Assembly: GCA_039519185.1 (NCBI GenBank)
Contig: CM076849.1
Span: 117,136,587-117,200,586, forward strand
Direction of reading: 5' to 3'
Length of the DNA stretch: 64,000 nt
Source of the DNA: Astragalus membranaceus
Taxonomy: Eukaryota > Streptophyta > Magnoliopsida > Fabales > Fabaceae
The notes below the pieces were generated by a model. It was not told the DNA's origin, made no database searches, and saw only the letters and a list, made by a program, of their open reading frames with translations. Positions within the stretch are counted from its first letter, which is position 1. Every line of letters starts with the position of its first letter. Made by a program: the position numbers and the translations under genes. Positions 1 to 10,983 of this stretch are shown in pieces.

Positions 1-617
1 ACTAGTTTTAGAAAAATTGAGCTTTCTCACCTAGCTCCAAGACCAAAGGCCTTCACCAAAATAAATGCATATGCTGTATGCGACACCATGAATGCACATA
101 GACAATCACCATAAATTAGTCACAATGTGACACACCAAAGTCAACCGCAAAACATCACCAGAATTGGGCTTTCACAGCTAGCCGAACGACACCGAGACAC
201 CAAACCACCCGAAACAACGGAACACCAAGAGTTGGAGCCTTCACACCTAGCTCCTACAACACCAAAATTTGGAGCCTTCACACCTAGCTCCTACAACACC
301 AAAGGTTTGAGCCCTCACACCTATCTCAAACAGCACCAAGACACCAAGATGACAACAATTTTCCAAAACAGCACCAAGACACCAAGATGACAACAATTTT
401 CCAAAACAGCACCAAGATACCAAGATGAAAACAATTTTCCTAAACATTTGAGACGCGAGGGTTTTTCCCAACACTGGAGACAAACGACAATTTTTCCAAA
501 GTATTTGAGACATGACAACTTTCTTTTTTAAAACATCACCATTTAACGACTACACCTAACGGTTAACGAGTTTCCAGAAAAATGGACCACTTTGCCTCAA
601 ATTAGAATATTCAGTGA
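1..617 (-). mobile_element. Partial gypsy-type LTR, minus strand (D family)
   Basis: This stretch is a diverged copy of 7993-8475. Both run through the same series of GAGC/TTGGAGC blocks around a CTTCACACCTA motif and end in the same tract before 617. The better copy at 7291 begins with TGTAACACCCC, the reverse complement of the end of the Tekay LTR at 14172-14182, so both are read as minus-strand LTR sequence. It is cut by the window start on the left and by the LINE at 618/635 on the right. Apparent ORFs here are spurious. Confidence 0.65.
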
Positions 618-658
618 GGCATCGCCCTCTCTAACGGTGGATTAGAGAGGGCGATGCC
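618..658. repeat. 17-bp perfect inverted repeat at a LINE 5' junction
   Basis: Arms 618-634 and 642-658 are exact reverse complements with a 7-nt spacer. The right arm is LINE coding sequence (it encodes the REGDANSKYFH-type segment common in plant L1 reverse transcriptases). The left arm is its inverted copy, lying exactly at the join with the older LTR. A short fold-back synthesis during 5'-truncated insertion would explain it. Confidence 0.85.
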
Positions 659-1944
659 AATTCAAAGTATTTTCATTCTCTCGTGAATAATCGAAGGAGG
701 AGAACTAAATTTCTCCTTATGGATGCGAATGGTGCTTTAATTGATGATGTGGAGGAGGTAAAAGACGTGGTTAGAAGTCATTTTGCGAAGTGCTTTGAGG
801 AGACTCAACAGGCTCGGCCCAATTTGGATGGGGTGGTTTTTAAACAATTTTCTAGTGGTGATAATGACCTTTTGGTGAAGCCTTTCTCGGAGGGGGTTTG
901 GAACTGTGACGGTGATAAGAGTCCGGGAGCGGATGGGTTTAACTTGAAGTTTATTAGTGAATGTTGGGATTTGGTTCAGGAGGATATAGTAGCTTTTTTC
1001 CATGAGTTTCATATGAAGGCGTCTTTGCCAAAAGCTATCACGGCCTCCTTTATTGCTCTTCTTCCCAAAAATGATCATCCTCAAAGTTTGGGGGAATATA
1101 GGCCTATTTGTTTGATCGGTTATATTTATAAAATTCTTGCATAGGTGCTTGCTAGTAGGTTGAAGAGAGTTATTCCCAATGTTATTTCTAGTTGCCAATC
1201 GGCGTTTTTGGTGGGTCGTCACATTCTAGATGGTGTTTTGGTGGTGAATGAGATTGTTGATCTAGCTAAGAGAAGGAAGGAAGATTGTTTGTTGTTTAAA
1301 GTTGATTTTGAGAAGGCCTATGACTCTATTTCTTGGAATTTCCTAATCTACATGATGGAGAGGATGGGATTTGGCTTGGCGTGGATTAGGTGGGTGAAGG
1401 CTTGTGTGTGTTCTAGCTCCATGTCCGTGTTGGTTAATGGTAGCCCAACTAATGAGTTTCAAGTTGGTAGAGACCTTCGTCAAGGTGATCCTCTTTCTCC
1501 TTTTCTTTTCTTAATTGTAGCAGAGGGTTTGTCGGCTATGATGTCAAAGGCGGTGGAGGTGGGGTCGTTTGTTGAATATAAGGTTGATGAAAATCAACGC
1601 TTTTCTATGCTTCAATTTGCTGATGACACCATTATGTTGGGGAAGGCAACATGGGGGAATTTGCAGTGTATCAAGTCTATTCTTAGAAGCTTTGAAATGG
1701 TGTCGGGGTTGAAGGTTAACTTTCATAAAAGTAAACTTATTGGTATCAATGTGTCAGAGGATTTCTTAGAATCGGCTTCAACTTTTCTTCACTGTCAAAC
1801 AGAGTCTATTCCATTCAAATTTTTGGGAATTCCCATGGGAGCAAATCTAAGACGGAGTTCAACTTGGAAACCGGTTATTGATAAGATTCGGAGTAGATTG
1901 GCTTTGTGGCAAGGGCGTTTTCTTGTCTATTGGAGGTCGGGTAA
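635..1944 (+). pseudogene. 5'-truncated L1-type LINE, ORF2 reverse transcriptase fragment
   Basis: This is the reverse transcriptase of a non-LTR (L1-like) retrotransposon. It shows the segments expected in order: EGDANSKYFH near 648, SPGADGFN, YRPICLIGYIYKI, the VDFEKAYDS active-site region, RQGDPLSPFLF and the catalytic FADD box near 1615-1630, then GLKVNFHKSK and FKFLGIPMG. The endonuclease half upstream is absent and the C-terminal part is cut off at 1944. An in-frame TAG at 1142-1144 interrupts the frame, and a +1 shift near 1919 moves the last segment (LSIGGR-like) into another frame. It sits in a minus-strand LTR and was itself entered by the LTR starting at 1945. Family identity is firm; the copy is dead. 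Confidence 0.92.
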
Positions 1945-2256
1945 TGTAACATCCCCACCTTGACTAATTTTGTTAATTAAAATTAGGAAGATGTCATAAT
2001 TATTTAGTTAGCATAATTGAATAATTATGAGAAGGTTGGCATGGTTAAATAAAGTAATTATGTGTCTAATTGCTAAATAAATAAATTGTGTGTTGTTTGT
2101 TTAATTATATTAATATTATGACATATTGAACTAGAGGGTGATTAGGAATGAATTAAGTGAGATTGTAATATGTTGAATCACTTAAGGGAATATTGGTCTA
2201 TTCCCTAGCTCACTTACCCTTAGCTCACAAAAACACAAACACTCACAAAACACCAC

Positions 2257-2305
<49 letters not shown>

Positions 2306-2536
2306 ACATTCATTAGAGCTGAAACAGAAAAAGAGAAGAGAGGAGATTGAGAAAGAGAGAGTAAAACGTGAGGGAAAGAGAAAGAAGAAAGGGAGAGAAC
2401 TCCCACAATTCTTGATGCATGTCACTGATTCTTGTACCATTCTACTCCAATTGTTCTCTTCTTCCCACTGATACCTAAATCAACATAAACATTGTCCTTC
2501 TCCTCAAATCACCATTACCACCCCTTCAAGCTCAAA
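1945..2536 (+). mobile_element. Partial LTR beginning TGTAACATCC (B)
   Basis: An LTR-like start, TGTAACATCCCC, breaks the LINE frame at 1945. The opening resembles that of the Tekay LTR (TGTAACATCC), and the segment also has a purine-rich tract (2325-2400). These point to a chromovirus-type LTR, but no coding part is present. The possible 5-bp target site is GGTAA (1940-1944). It is cut at 2537 by another LTR. No gene is seen. Confidence 0.55.
2259..2304. repeat. (AC)n microsatellite
   Basis: About 23 uninterrupted AC dinucleotides within the partial LTR. Short Leu/Val/Cys or His/Thr ORFs over it are artefacts of the repeat. Confidence 0.97.
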
Positions 2537-2983
2537 TGTTAGAAATGGATGTGGATATCTTGTGTTTGCAGGTTAAGTTTTGATGATGAAATGGGTAAGA
2601 CATGGTAATGATGAAGTGATCAAAGTCCAAGTGACAAATGGACCGAAGTCAAAATGACAAGCAGGTTAGGTTTGGATGATGTGCTCAAAGCGCAAATCCA
2701 AGGCAAGCAAGACTCAAGAAATAAGGGTAGTCTCTAGGGTTTAGGATATATTGTAAGCCGCTTCTGAGGGTCAGCTCATCTCACAGTTTCATAGCCTTCA
2801 CAATTTTTCAAAATGCATGCATGCACATAGGTAAAGCACGTAAACATAAAAACCATTTAGTGAAAAAAAGAAATCGATTCAAATCATTTTTTCTAAAGCT
2901 TGAAATCGATTTCCAACTTTCTATGAAAGATAGAAATCGATTCATGACTTCCTTCCTAAGACTAAAATAGATTTCCTACTCCT
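2537..2983 (+). mobile_element. Copia-like LTR (C), left part
   Basis: The LTR opens with TGTTAGAAATGG and continues after the Ogre-1 insertion at 51627. The 5-bp CTCCT at 2979-2983 is repeated at 51622-51626, so Ogre-1 entered this LTR. From about 2726 it is clearly homologous to the Ogre-2 LTR from about 23453, although the LTR ends differ. Copia assignment rests on the LTR 3' end at about 52650, which shares an AATTCACCCC...CTCTT motif with the end of the SIRE-like LTR at 48847. That is moderate evidence. Confidence 0.6.
2873..2973 (+). promoter_or_regulatory. ATCGATT array, left part (copia-like LTR)
   Basis: Cores at 2873, 2905, 2936 and a decayed one (ATAGATT) at 2967 are spaced 32, 31 and 31 bp. 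The series continues in phase across the Ogre-1 insertion at 51641. It lies upstream of the TATA box at 52030. Confidence 0.75.
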
Positions 2984-4925
2984 TGTCATACCCTAATTTT
3001 GTCCGACTAATGAAAAACCAAAAATCAGTAAAAGCTTTTACCCCCGTCGGGTCACGTATCATTTTGAACGCGCATGTCTTTGACATTCTCGTACAACGGC
3101 TTGTTTCGATGCTCTTTTTTTATTTTATTTTGTAGTTATTATAATAGCCTATTGTTGATAGTGCAAAAATATAAAAAATAATTGGAAGCATAATGAGCTC
3201 TTGGAGCCGAATAGTAAAAAAGGTCTTATTACATAAATCAAGTTTTTACACATATGTAGACAAAAACAGCAGAAAATAGTACCAAAAATATAATACAAAA
3301 TTCAAACAAAGAAGGAAAAGGGCGTAGCTTGCAGCTGCCCCATCAAGGGTTAGGGTTATCATTTTTCTTTCCTTGATGCTGTCCTTTTGTGCCACCCATA
3401 GCCAGCTAGCTGCTGTCCTTGATCCCTATCCAATTGCTGTCCTTTTGATTCCCTCAAAGATATTGTCCTTTTGATGCTATCTTTTTTCCCTAATTGCGGA
3501 CTGCCCTCAGCACCTCATCCACCTATAAAAACAGCAACAAAAGCACAATTAAAAGGGGGCACACAATCAACGAAATTGACAGCAAATAGACACAAAAATA
3601 CCCCAGACACAGTCACACACAGCCACACAGAGGGGGAAATACACTGAAATATACAACAATACACATAGAGTGACTAAAAAATACAAAAACACACAAATTC
3701 ATACGAGTTTTAGAGTCAAAACTAGGGTTTCACATTGAAATCCTAATTACAAAGGTTCATAAAAACGAAAGTGTGAGAGGCTGAAGCACAAGAGAGAAGA
3801 CGAGGGTTCTGTTTCCAAAATTCGACACCTAGAACGTTATTTTTGAACCACATCAGAGAGAAGATTGAGACACAGTGAGAAGAAAAGAAAAGAAAAGAGA
3901 AAGGAAAAGATTTCGCCAAACGCTCTTCCTCTTGTGCACCACCACCGAAACCACTCTTCCTCTTGTGCCCTGCCCCTTCGCGTTCTCTCTCTCTCTCTCC
4001 CACTGTCAGAATCGTAAACAACCACCAAGCGCCACCACAACAGTCAACGAACCACCGTGACCACCACCCCCACAAACATTTCACCCACTCAGCCACTGTC
4101 TCCACACCTCACCACCCTCTCTTCCTCAACCACCGAACCCCAAACCGTCAGCAACATCAACCCGAAATAACCACTACCGAACAACCAACTAACACCACCG
4201 TCGACGCCCATGCACCACCGCCTCAACCCTATCACGGCCACCAAGTCGTGCTCGCCACCGTAACCGCCTCCCACTTCGTTTGCTCCCTCTGACAGGCGCA
4301 CCAACGCCGTGAATCCTCATCGCCAAATCAGGCGAAAACCACTCCCCGTCGTATTTCTCTCGCACACACCACCGCGCCCTCCGTCATCGCCTTCTTCTTC
4401 CCTCCTTTTTCGTTCTTCTTCTTTCTCTCTCCCACCGTTGCTCTTTCTTCTCTCTCCGGCAAAGATTTCGCCATTCTCTCTCTAACTCCAATTGTGAGTT
4501 GCGGCGCTGAGTGAGGTATGAATAAAATTAGGGTTCCATCTGTTAATTATGGCATTATATAGTCTCGCCAAATATATATTTTTTTAATTTTTTTTTCTTT
4601 CTAAGTTTTGATTACCATCCACACCCCGATGTTTAATAAACACAGCACCCCTGCACAAAGCCTGCATTCGCAACCCAAACGTTGAACATGGGCCTTTGCC
4701 AAACGCGCCCCATTGTGTACTCATACAACCCCTCTGCTATCTACACCCCACTTTTATAACAGTACCCCCCACTGCTAGTTGCACCTCTTGTATTACTGTT
4801 TTACAACCTATTTTGATTTTGTGATTACTTTTCCTTTTTTATTTTTCCCTACTCATCAAAAACCATTTTTATCAAAATATTAATTAAAAAACATCCAACA
4901 CACAATCTTTTTTTTTACCCTAGAA

Positions 4926-4981
4926 CTACGTAGCCTTTGATTCTCTACCAAGGGATACGTAGGAGCAGGGTCACGCCCCTG
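4926..4981 (+). other. Two-hairpin module, copy 1 (Ogre-1 LTR)
   Basis: Outer arms CTACGT (4926-4931) and ACGTAG (4957-4962) pair. Inside them TCTCT-like arm 4942-4946 pairs with 4951-4955 (one G-U). A second hairpin follows at once: CAGGG (4966-4970) with CCCTG (4977-4981). The order matches copies at 5168, 25163 and 25654, whose stems differ in sequence but still pair. Confidence 0.7.
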
Positions 4982-5167
4982 TCAAGCGCAAAAATAAACA
5001 AGTTTCATTGTATTTCTTACAAAACCACAAAAATAGTAATAGGGGATTAAGCCGACCATACGGACGGGTTATTCATCGTTCTAGGACGAATGAGCTGTAC
5101 AGCTCAATAATCCTAAAACCCCTGTATTAAAAAATACCAACCAACAAACATATTTTCTACCCAAGAA

Positions 5168-5227
5168 CTACGTGTGATTTGATTCTCTACCAAGAGATAC
5201 GTAGGAGCAGAGGGCGGCCGACCTCTG
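5168..5227 (+). other. Two-hairpin module, copy 2 (Ogre-1 LTR)
   Basis: CTACGT (5168-5173) pairs with ACGTAG (5199-5204). The inner stem TCTCT/AGAGA is fully Watson-Crick. The second hairpin is CAGAGG (5208-5213) with CCTCTG (5222-5227), one base pair longer than in copy 1. This copy is missing from the 3' LTR because the copia remnant replaced it. Confidence 0.7.
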
Positions 5228-5588
5228 TCAATTGCACTAATAAAAAACTTTTTTTAGTCTTTTCCTAAATAATCCCTTTCTTAAAATCAAATAAAATATC
5301 AATTTTCTTCTTTCTTTTTAATTCACAATAAAAGGGTAAAAATAAATGTTTTCAAAATTAACTTTCGCTTCTACAACTAATTAGCAGGTAACCTTCCTTA
5401 GGAAGGATGTCGTGGGGTGCTAATATCTTCCCCACGCATAACCGACTCCCGAACCCTAATCTGGTCTCAAGGATCCGTATCCATTCCGAAAGGGATTTTC
5501 CATGGTTTGCCCAAAAATTAAACGTTGGTGGCGGCTTCATTTTTGAACCTTCGAGGAATCCTCACCCGGATTTTTCGGTCGCTACAGC

Positions 5589-5604
5589 TGGCGACTTCAC
5601 TGGA
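5589..5604 (+). other. Ogre-1 primer binding site (tRNA-Arg type)
   Basis: TGGCGACTTCACTGG begins 2 nt after the LTR end. It is two substitutions away from the Ogre-2 site at 25937 (TGGCGACTCCGCTGGG). Ogre elements are known to use tRNA-Arg. Confidence 0.85.
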
Positions 5605-6575
5605 GACATTAGAGAGAGTCAAACCTAGTCTAATTAATTGTAGGATTAGTTGTTAATTTATTGTTTATTTTTACCCATCCCTTTCTGTCTTCTATTTTTA
5701 ATGCATATTATTCTTTTGTGATATGAAAACCCTGGGATAGAAGACCACTTTTCTGTATGTATGTTTGTTTGTTTTGCAGCTTGGGGGGTATTCTTGATAT
5801 TTTACTCCTTCACACACTCCGCTATCACACTTTTGCACACACGTGAGAATAGTCCTATACCCAGACTAGAGAATAACCTAAGTTAGAACGAGACCGCGTA
5901 GTGATGGCCTATTGGATGTACGTCCTGTTGGGTGGTCACGAAAGTCTCACCTAGAGTTTGGTCCCTCTTGAGAATGCTGGCACTCTAATAGCTTGCCTAT
6001 TGTTGTTGATCAGTGTTCTTAACTGGGGTCGTTGGCTCTAGGAACTTTATGTAGGACTCTTTAGAGCTACCCTGTGAAAGGTTCACTTAGCAGACAGGCC
6101 CTAGACCTATTCTCTAAGGAACCCTCGTAGGACACAAAAGAGCCTTATACCCCTGCATTCAAACAAACACTGATACATTTCCCCGGTCTTCTAAAAAATT
6201 CAAAAATCATATGTTATTTTGGCAAATTATTTTTTTAGCATACCTCATTCATTTTTACCTTTCCCTTTTGCATGGCATAAAAAAAATTAATTACTGCACA
6301 TTAACATTTCATTTTTCATACATTTCTATAACCGCCAGGGAATTGTATGACTTTCTTTCTGACAAGATGGATCAAACATTTGCATTAATAAAATAAGTTT
6401 CTTTCAGTTCTGCGTCAAACAGAAACTTACAATTTCCCCGGCATAACACAAAATCATACATTTGCATTTCATGCACATCCATTCGTTCATTCATGTAGTT
6501 ACGTAAAAAAAATAAAATAAAAGGGGCAAGCTGGTTCATCAACATCGCTACCGGACTCGTTCACAAGTAAGAAAA
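5605..6575 (+). other. Ogre-1 5' leader, non-coding
   Basis: About 970 bp between primer site and gag start. It aligns in part with the Ogre-2 leader (a shared ATGACCRCCAG segment near 6330 and 38410). No convincing ORF is present, so the extra upstream ORF found in some Ogre elements is absent or decayed here. Confidence 0.7.
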
Positions 6576-7290
6576 ATGGCCGAAGAGGATAATCAGGCTC
6601 TGAGAGAAGACATTGCAAAGCTGAAGGATCAAATGAGCGAGATGATGGTATTGAAGGATCAAATGACCGAGATGATGGCGCTGAAAGATCAAATGTATGA
6701 ATTCGTGAAACTCCTCGAGAGAAGAAATGCAAATGAAAGTGCTTCGGCAGGGAATACTGAGAACAATGCTTCGAACCTTCCTCCTCCCAGCTCCGAAACT
6801 CCACACACCGCTGGAGTGAACATCTAGAGCTACCAATGGCCCCTTACGGTCTCCCAGCTTGTTACGCTCCTCCTACTATGGAAGCCAATCCAGAGGAAGG
6901 ACCTTCGGGAGTCACTGGACCTTCAGCTCAAAATACAAATGCAGAAATACCGTGAGTTCACTTCTCAAGTCCTGCGGCTGCACCACAGATCATTCCAGGG
7001 TTATACTCTGTCACCAGTAGTAATTCATCATGCTCCTACATCGAACTCCGCTGCAATGCCAATGGTTCCTCCCCACTACAACATGAGAGGACCCTCTCAT
7101 AACTACTCAATGGAGGACTCTCAGCCCGAGGACAAATATCAGATGTTAGAAGAGCGCCTGAGAGCAATGGAAGGATTCAACGTTGGGGCAAGGGATGCAT
7201 ATGATCTGTGTCTCGTCCCTGATGTGATTATCCCGCCCAAGTTCAAGTGCCTGACTTTGACAAATACAGAGGAGCAACTTGTCCTGCTAG
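6576..7290 (+). pseudogene. Ogre-1 gag fragment
   Basis: The start at 6576 gives an 83-residue N-terminal piece (MAEEDNQALREDIAKLKDQM...) with heptad-like LKDQM repeats, predicted coiled coil. After its stop, Ogre gag-like sequence returns in another frame to 7270 (EERLRAMEGF, LCLVPDVIIPPKFK), and a further +1 shift gives PDFDKYRGATCPAS up to 7290. The retained motifs match the gag N-terminus of Ogre elements. The frame is therefore broken at least twice and then cut by an LTR inserted at 7291. No capsid core or zinc knuckle remains. Confidence 0.85.
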
Positions 7291-7938
7291 TGTAACACCC
7301 CTTTTCTACCCGGTAATTATTTAATAAAGTCAGAGTTACAAAAAAATTCATTATTCCATACTTCAAAAAGAGATGTCACACATTCATCGATAACCAAAAC
7401 GTCACATACGATATATATAACACTTTGTCAAAAAGGGACGAAGCCCATAACACCAGTTTAGTTAACCATATCGCCAAAAATACATCACCACGCAGCGGAA
7501 AAGAAATAAGTTCCAAAACATAAAATCATAATGTCCTGAATGGACTCCAAATAAATAAAATGCAACAGCCAAAGTCTAGGTTCGTTTCCCCCTTGAGTGT
7601 TACATATCAAAGCAGAGGACACCGACTCAGACTAGCGAAGGTAGCAAAGCCTTCACTCGCAATCACCTGCACGTTACCGCATAGGGGTAACATTCAAGCA
7701 GAAGGGGTGAGATATTTTCAATATAATAGCGTAAAATGATAGGAAATATGCTAGAATATGACAACTATATCTACCACTCCACTACACACATCAAATTATA
7801 AACACACGTCAAATTGTAAACACCACAATCAGTCACCAAATGTCATGATAATGCATGAATGCAACCCACACCAACGGGCATATGCATGTGGTACCAAATC
7901 ACCGAAAGTTTTTGCCTGTAAATAGAGGCGTCACCAAC

Positions 7939-8290
7939 ATTGAGAGCTTTCACACCCGGCTCACCAATTTAGAAAAATTGAGCTTTCACACCCGGCTCAC
8001 TAATTTTAGAAAAATTGAGCTTTCACACCCAGCTCCAAGACCAAAGGCCTTCACCGAAATAAATGGTATGTTGTATGCGACACCATGAATGCACACAGAC
8101 AATCCTCAAAAATTAGTCACAATGTAAGACACCAAAAATCAATCACCGAATATCACCAAAATTGGGCTTTCACACCTAGCCCAACGACACCGAAACACCA
8201 AACTACCCGAAACAACGGAACACTAAGATTTGGAGCCTTCACACCTAGCTCCAACAACACCAAGGTTTGAGCCTTCACACCTAGCTCAAA
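7939..8290 (-). other. Conserved-loop hairpin array, six copies (LTR D)
   Basis: Six hairpins each have an 11-nt loop of the form YTTCACACCYR on the plus strand. Arm pairs are 7944-7947/7959-7962, 7980-7983/7995-7998, 8017-8020/8032-8035, 8162-8167/8179-8184, 8230-8236/8248-8254 and 8266-8272/8284-8290. Stems read GAGC, GAGC, GAGC, TTGGGC, TTGGAGC and TTTGAGC, each matched by its complement. The RNA sense strand is probably minus. Confidence 0.75.
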
Positions 8291-8586
8291 CAGCACCAGG
8301 ACACCAAGATGACAACAATTTTCCAAAATATTGGGACGACGTCAAATTTCCAAAATATTTGAGATGCGACAAATTTTCTTTTTCCAAAAACAGCAACATT
8401 TAATGACTAAGCCAACGGCTAAAAATTTCCAGAAAAATAGATCACTTTGCCTCAAATTAGAATATTCAGCTAGGCCTCTGAATAAGCTTCCCAAAACATT
8501 TTGAAACGTCTCAATCGGACTCCCGAGTCAAAAGATATTGCAAAAACAAAATTAGTAACAATGACAGTGAAACAGTGACAGCAAAA

Positions 8587-8900
8587 CCAAACAGTGCAGG
8601 AAATGGCGCCCAGGAGCAGGGCGCCTAGCACAGGCAGCAACACTGCAGTAAATGGCGCCCTTGGCGCCCAGACAGCCCAGAACACAACAGAAACACAACA
8701 TGCCACAGGAATTGGCGCCCTTGGCGCCCAGGCAACTCAGGACACGACACAGCAACGCAACACAACACGAAACACACACCAGACACGGCGCCCAGCAGCA
8801 GGGCGCCTAAAACAGCAACACGCAGAAAAACGCAACACACAGGATGTGGCACACGGCTCCCACACACAGGGCGCCAGAAACAGCAACACAGCGCCCAGCA
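8587..8900. repeat. GGCGCC-rich degenerate repeats
   Basis: The motif TGGCGCCC and close variants recur about ten times, including two copies of TTGGCGCCC directly after TGGCGCCC. It occupies a place in LTR D comparable to the GCACGACCCGTGCG repeats of the Tekay LTR (13034-13155). Confidence 0.7.
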
Positions 8901-8975
8901 ATGGCGCCCAAAGCCTTAGGACATTTCAATAAGGGCACGCATGTTTCTTTCCGATATCAATATTAATAAAATAGC

Positions 8976-9877
8976 ATTTTGAATTCTCCAATAAATTCCT
9001 TTTTTACTCATTTGCTCGCTTTATTTTGCTTTTATCCTTCTTCAATTTCTACTAATGCAGATCTAAATAACTTGTCCTTGAAAGTAACGTCGGTAACTCA
9101 TGTCATAACTTTGATCACCCCATTAATCAAACCAAGGAAGATGTTGAAGATAACTGGGAAACTCTTCCAGAGGTAATGAGAATAATGGAACAAAAGGATA
9201 AAATGACCAAGCCTCGCGTGGAATCAAACGAAATGATTAACTTGGGCATAGAAGAAGATAAAAAGGTGTTAAATTAACATCACACCCAAAGGATAGCAAA
9301 TCAAGAAAGTTCGCTTACATCACCATGTCCGACATAAGACGCCCACTGGTGTAACAAATCCGTGATTGTCGAGAAATTTGGTTTGCCGGTACGGCTTTCC
9401 TTAAAAGATCATCACGGACAATGGTGAAAGGGTCATGTAAGGACTCCAAGTCGAGCATCATGATCCCTTCCCATACCGCCCAAAAAAAACAAATGGGGCA
9501 GCTGCAACAACAAACAAAGAATATCAGGGATGATAGTGACACTTCACCTTACATGGAGGTCAGATCTCGTTCATACTTCAACAGGGGTAACCCCGTGCGA
9601 TGGGAGTAGTACTTCCATTAAACCTCATCAAACAAAAGAATGGCTGTCTTATGTCATACCAGAAAAGAACAAAGAAAGCTTAACAGAAGAAGGTCCATCC
9701 TCAACAATTTTAAGGAGACTTGGTGCCCAAGAAAGTCATACCCAAAAGGATTCCCGCAAGAGATGGGCCTCGAACTATAAAGGTCCTTACGCGGTAAAGA
9801 AATCATTCTCTGGAAGAGTCCTAATTCTCACAAAAATGGATGGGGAAGACCTCCCACTCCCGGTGAACTCTGCCTAA
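8976..9877 (+). pseudogene. Ogre-1 pol remnants (protease-RT linker, integrase end)
   Basis: Pieces of Ogre pol in several frames. At 9138-9270 EDNWETLP and EMINLGIEEDKK match the segment between protease and reverse transcriptase. At 9370-9420 a VEKFGLP segment matches integrase. At 9530-9877 the last frame retains HTSTGVTP, then RWASNYKGPYAVKK and ILTKMDGEDLPLPVN, the typical Ogre pol end. Reverse transcriptase, RNase H and most of integrase are deleted. The TGCAG at about 9060 resembles the acceptor of the intron known within Ogre pol. Non-functional. Confidence 0.8.
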
Positions 9878-10983
9878 AAAAGGAGTATAGAAAAATGAGA
9901 AAGATGAGCCAAGCAAAAATAAGCTCGCTAGGTTGAAAACCCGGAAGGGAGGCCTAGGCAAAAGTTAGAGCGACCCGGTGGATTGAAAATCCAAAAGGGG
10001 CAATCTAGGCAAAAATTAGGGTCAGGAAGTTGGACTAAACAAAGATTGTGGCGATCAACACTTCCAAAAGTCGGATGATGAGTGATCAAGGTCGTGAACA
10101 TGGGTGGTCGGCACCGTTACTTCAAGGACACTAACTACCGAGAAGTCTTCTTAGTGTTTCAGCTTTCCTACTCTTTCGATGAAATTCCTCACGTAATCTT
10201 AAGTCGGTGTGCCTTCTACACATTTGGCCTCCAATGTCAATATCAAACACTTTCCCTTCTTTTTACTTCTGTCTTATTTTTGAAATGATGTTTTGTGATA
10301 TTTGGTACTGGAATGTGAAATGTGTGGCATAATCAAAAGCATTACAATCATTACGAAATTCCTGAAAATCACAGAAGAGATATAGTTTTTCATTAAAATA
10401 CCTATAAGGAAGAAAGGAACCGCAGGAATAGAGCAATAAATGCGCGATCATCTCAAATTATAAGTCCCAGTCATGCGCAATTGACTTATCAGTACGAATG
10501 AACTTGATAGCCTCGTAACCCCATGCTGGAAGTCCTGCGAGTTGAAGGACCGGCAAAAAGAAAGGCCTAAAAAGAAAAGCAAAAAAAAACCAAAAAAAAA
10601 GAGACCAAAAAAGAGAAAAAAAGAAAAGGCAAAAGAAAAATCACCGACATTGCATTCATTACCCTCACCAAGGCGTAAATCACGCAACCATGCATTTCAT
10701 CGTAGCACATGCGTCTAAGCAGTATAATTGCATTCATATCCTATCTGCTTTCGATAGATGTGGCAAGTGGCGGTCTCATCGCTTGCCAAAGTTTTTTACA
10801 TCACTAATCATATCATTATACCATGCATTCGCGTGTTCTCCTTTATCCACCATGGCATTTGCATCAAAGTATTACATTTGCGTCACATTCGCACATTGCA
10901 TTTCATACACTCATTACATACTAAGAAAAAAGGAAGCAGAAAAATCGTGCACAATCACATTCATATTCACATACGTTGTTTGT
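9878..10983 (+). other. Ogre-1 3' non-coding region, first part
   Basis: After the pol remnant come repeated segments of the form CTAGGTTGAAAACCC and AATCCAAAAGGGG, then CATT-rich sequence. It aligns with Ogre-2 at 39215-42212 in parts, clearly at 10745-10983 versus 41965-42225. Its last 15 bp are the target duplication of the LINE that follows. No gene is seen. Confidence 0.75.

Larger units (their letters stand above)
2984..5586 (+). mobile_element. Ogre-1 5' LTR
   Basis: A 2.6-kb LTR running from TGTCATACCC to CGCTACA, directly followed by the primer site. It matches the three 3' LTR pieces. The middle (3870-4500) is rich in CCACC-type and CT-rich sequence that yields several overlapping ORFs on both strands; none resembles a protein family and they differ between the two LTRs by indels, so they are not called as genes. 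Two copies of a hairpin pair lie in the downstream part (see 4926-5227). Confidence 0.93.
7291..8930 (-). mobile_element. Minus-strand gypsy LTR (D) inserted in Ogre-1 gag
   Basis: It begins with TGTAACACCCC, the reverse complement of a GGGGTGTTACA LTR end, and the next 40 bp resemble the reverse complement of the Tekay LTR end. It is homologous to 1-617. The right boundary is not sharp, roughly 8925-8975, where Ogre-type sequence resumes; no matching target duplication for GCTAG (7286-7290) is visible. No internal coding sequence follows, so this is a solo or truncated LTR. It carries a hairpin array (7939-8290) and a GGCGCC-rich tract (8587-8900). Confidence 0.7.

Noticed and set aside
618..658. 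Possible Helitron 3' hairpin
   Set aside because: No CTRR end follows, and the right arm is LINE coding sequence.
3743..4304. Overlapping ORFs on both strands in the Ogre-1 LTR
   Set aside because: They fall in a CCACC/CT-rich part of a known LTR, have no family resemblance, and are disrupted by indels in the 3' LTR copy.
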